NCBI GenBank assembly: GCA_035524955.1
Contig: DATLFG010000030.1
Span: forward strand, 1 to 64,000
From: CAMLFJ01 sp035524955
GTDB lineage: Bacteria > Methylomirabilota > Methylomirabilia > Rokubacteriales > CSP1-6
DNA: 64,000 nucleotides
Direction of reading: 5' to 3'
Position 1 is the stretch's first letter. Each line of letters starts with the position of its first letter. A program made the position numbers and the translations under genes. Under the pieces are notes generated by a model. The model was given only the letters and a program-made list of their open reading frames with translations. It searched no databases and had not been told where the DNA came from. Positions 59,089 to 64,000 of this stretch are shown here, piece after piece.

Positions 59089-59811
59089 ATGGCCGCCGTG
59101 CCACCCACCGCATCGCCCGATTCCCGGGCCCGCTCGCGCTTCCGCCGCCGCCTGCTCCACTGGTACGGTCGCCATCGGCGCGATCTACCGTGGCGTCGCA
59201 CCGAGGATCCGTATCACATCCTGGTCTCGGAGATCATGCTCCAGCAGACGCAGGTGGAGCGGGTCGTGCCCAAGTACCACGAGTTCCTCGATCGCTACCC
59301 GACGCTCGAGGCGCTGGCCGGTTCGGCGGCGGAGGACGTCCGGCGTCTGTGGTACCCGCTCGGCTACAACGTCCGGCCGCTCAACCTGCGCGGGATCGCG
59401 CGCGAGGCGGTGGCGAGCTACGGCGGCCGGCTTCCCGACGACCCGGGCGCCCTCCGGGGCATGCGCGGCATCGGCCGCTACACTGCGGGGGCGCTGCTCT
59501 GCTTCGCCTACGGCCGCGCGGTGCCCATCGTGGATACCAACGTGCGCCGGGTGCTGGGGCGCGTGTTCCTGGGCCCGCGGCGGCTGGGCCGGCTGCGGGG
59601 CCAGAAGGCGATGTGGGATCTGGCGGGCGCGCTCGTGCCGCGCCGGCGCTCCTACGACTACAATCAGGCGTTGATGGACTTCGGCGCGACGTGGTGCACC
59701 GCGCGGGCGCCGCGCTGCCGGCCCTGTCCCATGAAGCGCTTCTGCGCGACGTATCGGATGACGGGCCGGACGACCGGCCGGATGAAGGGACGGACCGCTG
59801 GGCGCGCTTGA
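59089..59811 (+). CDS. mutY: A/G-specific adenine glycosylase MutY, short form
   Basis: 240 residues from ATG 59089 (GTG 59098 is also possible). HhH-GPD fold: catalytic Glu48 in 'LVSEIMLQQTQVERV', helix-hairpin-helix 'LRGMRGIGRYTAGALL' (122-137), catalytic Asp149 in 'PIVDTNVRRVLG', and an intact [4Fe-4S] loop Cys203, Cys210, Cys213, Cys219. It removes A opposite 8-oxo-G. The C-terminal NUDIX-like recognition domain of typical MutY (about 110 residues) is missing; the tail is instead a short repeat 'GRTTGRMKGRTAGRA'. An SDR gene follows at once, then mutT. Confidence 0.9.
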   Translation: MAAVPPTASPDSRARSRFRRRLLHWYGRHRRDLPWRRTEDPYHILVSEIMLQQTQVERVVPKYHEFLDRYPTLEALAGSAAEDVRRLWYPLGYNVRPLNLRGIAREAVASYGGRLPDDPGALRGMRGIGRYTAGALLCFAYGRAVPIVDTNVRRVLGRVFLGPRRLGRLRGQKAMWDLAGALVPRRRSYDYNQALMDFGATWCTARAPRCRPCPMKRFCATYRMTGRTTGRMKGRTAGRA

Positions 59812-60544
59812 CGGCAAGGTCGCGCTCGTGGCCGGGGGCGGCACCGGCATCGGCCGGGCCGTCGCCCTGCGGTTCGCGCGCGAGGGCGCGCGCGTGGCCG
59901 TCTTCGGTCGCCGCCCGGAGCCGCTACGCGAGGTCGCGAGCGCGATCGGGAACGCCGGCGGAGCCGCGCTGGCGATCGCGGGAGACGCGGGTCTCGAGAG
60001 CGACGTGGCGCGTGTGGTCGCCACCGTCCGGACCGAGTGGGGAGGCGTGGACGTCATGGTCAACTCCGCCGCGGTGCGTCTGCAGTCGCCCCTGACCGAG
60101 ATCTCGGCCGCCGACTTCTCGGAGGTTCTGCGCACCAACCTGGTCGGCGCCTTCGTGCTGACCAAGCTCGTCACCGGGCCGATGCGCGACCGGGGCGGCG
60201 GGAGCATCGTCCACATCGGCTCCGCCCTGGGTACCGCGGCCGCGCCGTTCTTCTCGCCTTACGTCGCATCCAAGGGCGGACTCAACGCGCTGGCCCGCGC
60301 CGCCGCCGTGGAGCTCGTGCGGGACGGCATCCGGGTCAACGTGGTGGCCCCCGGGACCATCGATACCGTGATCGACGCGGGCGTGAGCGATTTTCGCCGG
60401 AGGATGCTGAAGCACCGCATCCCGATCGGGCGCGCGGGGCACGTGGACGATATCGCGTCCGCCTGCCTGTACCTGGCGTCGGACGCCGCGCGGTACGTGA
60501 CCGGATCAACCCTGGCCGTCGACGGCGGGTGGACGGCTTCATGA
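59798..60544 (+). CDS. Short-chain dehydrogenase/reductase
   Basis: 248 residues if begun at CTG 59798, preceded by GAAGGGA with a 7-base gap. The nearest ATG/GTG/TTG (GTG 59828) would remove the first beta strand 'LDGKVALVAG' of the Rossmann fold, and a stop codon (59783-59785) blocks longer frames. Cofactor loop 'GGGTGIG', 'VNSAAV', catalytic 'YVASK', and 'GRAGHVDDIASACLYLASDA' with 'GSTLAVDGG' complete the family. Substrate unknown. Overlaps the end of mutY, and its stop overlaps the mutT ATG (ATGA). Confidence 0.85.
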   Translation: MGALDGKVALVAGGGTGIGRAVALRFAREGARVAVFGRRPEPLREVASAIGNAGGAALAIAGDAGLESDVARVVATVRTEWGGVDVMVNSAAVRLQSPLTEISAADFSEVLRTNLVGAFVLTKLVTGPMRDRGGGSIVHIGSALGTAAAPFFSPYVASKGGLNALARAAAVELVRDGIRVNVVAPGTIDTVIDAGVSDFRRRMLKHRIPIGRAGHVDDIASACLYLASDAARYVTGSTLAVDGGWTAS

Positions 60545-60969
60545 CCGAGCCCCTCAGCCTGCCCTCTCCCCAGCGGGGAGAGGGAGAGAAGGTCGTCGAG
60601 GTGGTGGCGGCGGTGATCGAGCGCGGGGGGCGGATCCTCATCGCGCGGCGGCCGTCCGGCGGTCACCTGGGCGGGCTCTGGGAGTTCCCGGGCGGGAAGC
60701 GGCACGCCGGCGAGACGCCGCAGGCGGCGCTGGTCCGGGAGATCCGCGAGGAGCTCGACGCGGCGGTGACGATCGGCGAGCTGCTGGACGACCTCCAGTG
60801 GACCTATCCGGAGAAGACGGTGAGGCTGAGGTTCTTCCGCTGCGCGATCGAGGGCGAGCCGCGCGCCGCCCTGGGCCAGGCGATCGCCTGGGTGACGCCG
60901 GCGGATCTGGACCGCTACGAGTTCCCGCCCGCCGACGCCGCGCTCGTAGCGCGGCTCACGCGGGGCTGA
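60541..60969 (+). CDS. mutT: MutT-type NUDIX hydrolase
   Basis: 142 residues. Nudix box: Gly52, Glu58, Arg66, Glu67, Glu70, Glu71 (GX5EX7REUXEE) in a complete domain beginning 'KVVEVVAAVIERGGRILIAR'. It sanitises 8-oxo-dGTP or related nucleotides. The first 16 residues ('MTEPLSLPSPQRGEGE') are encoded by a dispersed palindrome; without it the protein would begin, as MutT proteins usually do, just before 'KVVEVV'. It thus supplies the oxidised-guanine functions next to mutY. Confidence 0.93.
   Translation: MTEPLSLPSPQRGEGEKVVEVVAAVIERGGRILIARRPSGGHLGGLWEFPGGKRHAGETPQAALVREIREELDAAVTIGELLDDLQWTYPEKTVRLRFFRCAIEGEPRAALGQAIAWVTPADLDRYEFPPADAALVARLTRG
60552..60590. repeat. Dispersed CCCTCTCCCC-type palindrome, copy 3, inside mutT
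   Basis: CCTCAGCCTGCCCTCTCCCC, AGCG, GGGAGAGGGAGAGAAGG lies in frame at the 5' end of mutT and encodes LSLPSPQRGEGE-like residues. Confidence 0.75.
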
Positions 60970-62833
60970 CCGCGGGCGTCTCCGGGCGCCGCCGCGCGCT
61001 CAGCAGGACGACCCCGGCGTAGACGACCAGTCCCACCGCCTGCAGCGCGCCGGCGGGCACCACGAGCAGGCCGGCGGCCACGAGGCAGAGCCAGCGCAGC
61101 CAGCCGGAGACGGATCCCCACGCGTGTCCGACCACGAAGGACGCCAGCGCGACGGCCGAGACGGCGGCGAGGGACGTCATCAGGGCGATCTGCGGCCAGC
61201 TGCCCTGCAGCAGCAGCTCCTGGTGGTAGACGAAGGCGAAGGGGACGAGGAAGCCGGCGATGCCCAGACGAAAGGCCTCGATCCCGGTCGCGAACATGTC
61301 GGATCCGGCGATGTTCGCGGCGGCGAAGGCGGTGACCGCGTCCGGCGGCGTGAGATCGGACAGCACCGCGTAGTAGAAGACGAAGAGGTGGGCGGCGAGC
61401 AGGCTCACCCCGAGATTGCCCATCGCGGCCGCCCCGACCGTGACCGCGATGACATAGGCCGCGGTGGTCGGGATGCCGGTCCCCAGGACCGACACCACGA
61501 GGAAGACCAGCAGCATGGCCACCAGCAGGATCCCGCCCGCCATCTCGACCACGACGCCGCCGAAGGCCAGCGCGGCGCCGGTGCGCGTCAGCACGCCCAC
61601 GATCATGCCCGACCCGGCCAGCGCCACCGCGATGGTCGCGGCCGAGAACGAGGCCTCGGTCAGCGCCTCCCAGCACCGGCGCGGGGTCATCCACGTCCGC
61701 CGGTCGAGGAAGGAGAGCGCGAAGGTCACCGCGATCGTGTAGAAGGCGGCGCCGGTCGGCGAGTAGCCCCGGGCCAGCAGGTACACGATGAGCCCGAACG
61801 GGATGACGAAGTAGCCGCGCCGCAGCACCGGCTTCCACGAGGGCAGCTCCGCCCGCGGAACCGGGCGCAGATGATAGCGCAGCGCCAGGAAATGGACCAT
61901 CGCCATCAGTCCCACGAAGTAGAGGGCGGCCGGGATGACCGCGGCCTTGATGATGTCGAAGTACGAGATCCCGCTGATCTCGGACATGATGAAGACCCCC
62001 GCGCCCATGACCGGCGGCATGATCTGCCCGCCGGTGCTCGCGATGGCCTCGATGGCGGCCGCGTTCTTCGAGCTGTAGCCGCCCTTCTTCATCAGGGGGA
62101 TCGTGAAGGAGCCGGTGGCGTAGACGTTGGCGACCGTCGAGCCCGAGATGGTGCCGAACAGCGCGGAGGCGATGACCGCGATCTTGGCGGGGCCGCCGCG
62201 GGTCCAGCCGGCCAGCCGCACCGCGAGGTCGATGACGAACTCGCCGACGCCGGCCTTCATCATGACCGCGGCGAAGAGCACGTAGATGAAAAGGATGTTC
62301 GACGAGATCCCGGTCAGGAAGCCGTACATGCCCTCGTCGCCGGCCAGATAGACGAACTCGACCATCCGCGGGAATGTGTAGCCCTTGAAGTTGAAGAGGC
62401 CGGGGATCCACTGGCTCGTCCCGAGGTAGACGAGCGAGACGCAGATGGTGACCGCCATCCAGGGCGACAGGGCCCGCCGGCAGGCCTCGATGACCAGGCC
62501 GGCCATCATCGCGCCGATCGCCACCTCCACCGGCAGCACCGGCGAGGCGCCCTCCCAGCGGTGGTTGAGGCGGTCCGCGTCCCAGATCAGGTACAGGCTC
62601 GCGCTCGCGCTGAGCGCGGCCCACAGCCAGTCGAAGGCGCTCGGTCGCCCCCGGGGCGACCGGCGGCTCCACGGGAACGCCACGAAGACGAGCGGCACCA
62701 GGAAGAGGAGGTGCACCGAGCGCTGCAGCCGCGGCTCGAGCGTGCCGTAGCCCGCGGTGTAGAGATGGAACAGGGCGGCCGCCGCCGCATAGACGCCGGC
62801 CGCCCAGTAGACCCACCCCTCGAGCTTTCTGAT
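60956..62833 (-). CDS. TRAP transporter permease, fused 4TM/12TM type
   Basis: 625 residues if begun at ATC 62833. The first standard start (GTG 62716) would cut off 'LFHLYTAGYGTLEPRLQRSV', a block typical of the N-terminus of TAXI-type fused permeases, and the frame is closed by a TAG right before the ATC. GGAGGT lies 5 bases upstream of that ATC. About 16 TM segments follow, with the DctM-like core 'GTISGSTVANVYATGSFTIP', 'STGGQIMPPVMGAGVFIMSE' and 'GTGIPTTAAYVIAVTVG'. Together with the binding protein it imports a carboxylate or glutamate-like solute using the Na+ or H+ gradient. Convergent overlap of 14 bases with mutT. Confidence 0.9.
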   Translation of the reverse strand: MRKLEGWVYWAAGVYAAAAALFHLYTAGYGTLEPRLQRSVHLLFLVPLVFVAFPWSRRSPRGRPSAFDWLWAALSASASLYLIWDADRLNHRWEGASPVLPVEVAIGAMMAGLVIEACRRALSPWMAVTICVSLVYLGTSQWIPGLFNFKGYTFPRMVEFVYLAGDEGMYGFLTGISSNILFIYVLFAAVMMKAGVGEFVIDLAVRLAGWTRGGPAKIAVIASALFGTISGSTVANVYATGSFTIPLMKKGGYSSKNAAAIEAIASTGGQIMPPVMGAGVFIMSEISGISYFDIIKAAVIPAALYFVGLMAMVHFLALRYHLRPVPRAELPSWKPVLRRGYFVIPFGLIVYLLARGYSPTGAAFYTIAVTFALSFLDRRTWMTPRRCWEALTEASFSAATIAVALAGSGMIVGVLTRTGAALAFGGVVVEMAGGILLVAMLLVFLVVSVLGTGIPTTAAYVIAVTVGAAAMGNLGVSLLAAHLFVFYYAVLSDLTPPDAVTAFAAANIAGSDMFATGIEAFRLGIAGFLVPFAFVYHQELLLQGSWPQIALMTSLAAVSAVALASFVVGHAWGSVSGWLRWLCLVAAGLLVVPAGALQAVGLVVYAGVVLLSARRRPETPAVSPA

Positions 62834-62874
62834 TCGCTACCTCCGGCGCGCCTCTCGGGCCCGGTCGGATCGGG

Positions 62875-63885
62875 CTACAGGAGCCAGCCCTTCTCGCGGT
62901 AGTAGCGCTCGGCGCCCGGGTGCAGCGCGACGCCGAGGAAAAGGTGTCCCTTGGAGGGCTCGTAGTCGGCGAGGCTCCCGTGAATCTTCCGAACCCGGTC
63001 CACGTTGTCGTTGAGCGCCTTGGTGATGTTGTAGGCGAGATCGTTCGGCATGGCACTCGAGACCGTGATGGTGGTGCCCATGGTGGCGGAGACCACCGGC
63101 TCGTTGGCGTTCGCGGCCTTGGGATACGTGCCGGCCGGGATGGTGCCCTCCCCCAGCCCGAACTTGGCGAGGTGCTCGAGCAGCGGCTTCGGGAACGCGA
63201 GGATCTTCAGGTCGCGCCCGACCGAGGCCTCGGTGATGGAGGCGCCGGGCAGGGCCAGGAAGGTGAAGGTGCCGTCCACGTTCCGGTCCTTGAACGCGCC
63301 CGCCTGCTCGGCGTAGGAGCCGCGGAAGAACCGGGTGCCCGCCGCCTCCCAGGTCTTGTAGCAGTCCGCGATCTTGGCGGGCCGGCAGTAACCGTAGAAC
63401 TCCATGACCTTCTCGAAGACCCACACGTCGGAGGAGCCCGGCTTGGAGATCGCCAGCCGCATCGGCTTCTTGGTCTTGAAGATCTCCTCCATGGTCATCT
63501 TCGCGAACGGCGAGTCCGCGGCCACGTAGAAGTGGAAGGTATTGAGGCTCATGTTGCCGGCGAGCGCGCGAAGCTTGCCCATCTTCTGCCCCGGGTACGG
63601 GTCCTCGCCGCGGACGGCGGCCCCGAGCAGCGGCGGCAGGCCCATGCCGAGATCGGCCTCGCCCTTCTCGACCAGCACCGGGTTCTGGGTGCCGCCCCCC
63701 GGGACGACCTTGATATTGAGACCGGCCTTCTCCCGCAGCAGCTCGGCCATGCCGCCCGAGATGCTGTACCAGCCGCCGCCGACCGCGCCGGCGGTCCAGG
63801 TCAGCGACGGTTGCGCGGCCGCGCCGCCCGCGAGCACCACCCCCAGGGCCAGAGCCATCACCGCGAGCCCGAAACGCTTCCGCAT
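62875..63885 (-). CDS. TAXI-family TRAP transporter solute-binding protein
   Basis: 336 residues from ATG 63885 (AGGAGG upstream). Signal peptide MRKRFGLAVMALALGVVLAG, then the mature TAXI fold: 'WTAGAVGGGWYSISGGMAEL' (near 30), 'VVPGGGTQNPVLVEKGEADL' (near 60) and 'ISKPGSSDVWVFEKVMEFYG'. It binds the solute in the periplasm for the fused permease 41 bases downstream. Confidence 0.94.
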   Translation of the reverse strand: MRKRFGLAVMALALGVVLAGGAAAQPSLTWTAGAVGGGWYSISGGMAELLREKAGLNIKVVPGGGTQNPVLVEKGEADLGMGLPPLLGAAVRGEDPYPGQKMGKLRALAGNMSLNTFHFYVAADSPFAKMTMEEIFKTKKPMRLAISKPGSSDVWVFEKVMEFYGYCRPAKIADCYKTWEAAGTRFFRGSYAEQAGAFKDRNVDGTFTFLALPGASITEASVGRDLKILAFPKPLLEHLAKFGLGEGTIPAGTYPKAANANEPVVSATMGTTITVSSAMPNDLAYNITKALNDNVDRVRKIHGSLADYEPSKGHLFLGVALHPGAERYYREKGWLL

Positions 63886-63909
63886 CGATCCTGCCTCCTG
63901 TCTCAGCAC

Positions 63910-64000
63910 TCAGAACATGTTGGCTTCGGCGCGGACCGTTCCCGCGGCGAAGCGATCGAGGGACGAGGCTTGAATATCCATGCTGCCGGCGGGGCCGTCA
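63910..64000 (-). CDS. C-terminal tail of an unidentified gene (continues beyond window)
   Basis: The minus strand from the right edge is open for about 29 codons and ends 'SSLDRFAAGTVRAEANMF' before TGA 63912-63910, 24 bases upstream of the TAXI gene. The visible part is too short to assign a family. Same-strand position suggests it belongs to the TRAP transporter operon, perhaps as the enzyme that uses the imported compound. Confidence 0.5.
   Translation of the reverse strand, partial: DGPAGSMDIQASSLDRFAAGTVRAEANMF

Overview
The window is about 70% G+C and densely packed: roughly 58 protein genes in short, often overlapping operons, with two decayed gene remnants and no rRNA, tRNA, CRISPR array, prophage or intact insertion sequence that I could find. 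Gene content (class III CoA-transferase, several short-chain dehydrogenases, TAXI-type TRAP transporter, split transketolase, two TldD/TldE pairs, a family B DNA polymerase, DUF4139/DUF6607 proteins) and the very high G+C suggest a free-living soil or groundwater bacterium of the Rokubacteria/Methylomirabilota kind. That assignment is inference from gene content, not from a marker gene.

Left part (1-23.8 kb): a truncated DUF4349-like protein, two exported proteins of unknown role (DUF4139, DUF6607-like), then a minus-strand operon thrC / MoaD-like carrier / aminotransferase / glycerate kinase. A large membrane protein follows, then a minus-strand block with PhoD phosphatase, SDR, CoA-transferase, YihY, a second SDR and an HtrA-like protein that has lost its catalytic triad. 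After that come a lipoprotein hydrolase, a TPR protein coupled to a family B DNA polymerase, a radical SAM protein, an RRM RNA-binding protein, a broken SDR, and a four-gene operon of small proteins (RDD, DinB, DUF309, unknown).

Middle (23.8-50.4 kb): the plus-strand operon moeA / tldD / pmbA / transketolase N and C halves; a broken methyltransferase; a DUF2214 protein; ABC-2 exporter genes with an RraA-like gene; a six-gene minus-strand operon from a CinA-type protein into glycosyltransferases and a DUF2079 protein; an enoyl reductase-like SDR, uppP and a tcuA-like flavoprotein on the plus strand; then a seven-gene minus-strand run from a second tldD/pmbA pair through TatD, hydrolases and an M20 peptidase to an HD-GYP response regulator.

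Right part (50.4-64 kb): a BtuF-like binding protein and an M20 amidohydrolase; a thiamine operon thiS-thiG-thiE-thiO under a TPP riboswitch with a transcription terminator; a DUF255 thioredoxin-domain protein and a YgfZ-type folate protein; the plus-strand set mutY / SDR / mutT; and a TAXI TRAP transporter (fused permease plus binding protein) with the tail of one more gene at the right edge.

The most notable signals are: a proteolytically dead HtrA homologue; at least eight genes with a TANNNT box 6-9 bases before the start codon and no Shine-Dalgarno site (candidate leaderless mRNAs); three genes whose family N-terminus begins before any ATG/GTG/TTG (candidate CTG or ATC starts); a MoaD-like carrier ending in Gly-Gly-Arg beside threonine synthase; an 84-bp terminal-inverted-repeat element; and a family of dispersed palindromes, one of which encodes the first residues of MutT.
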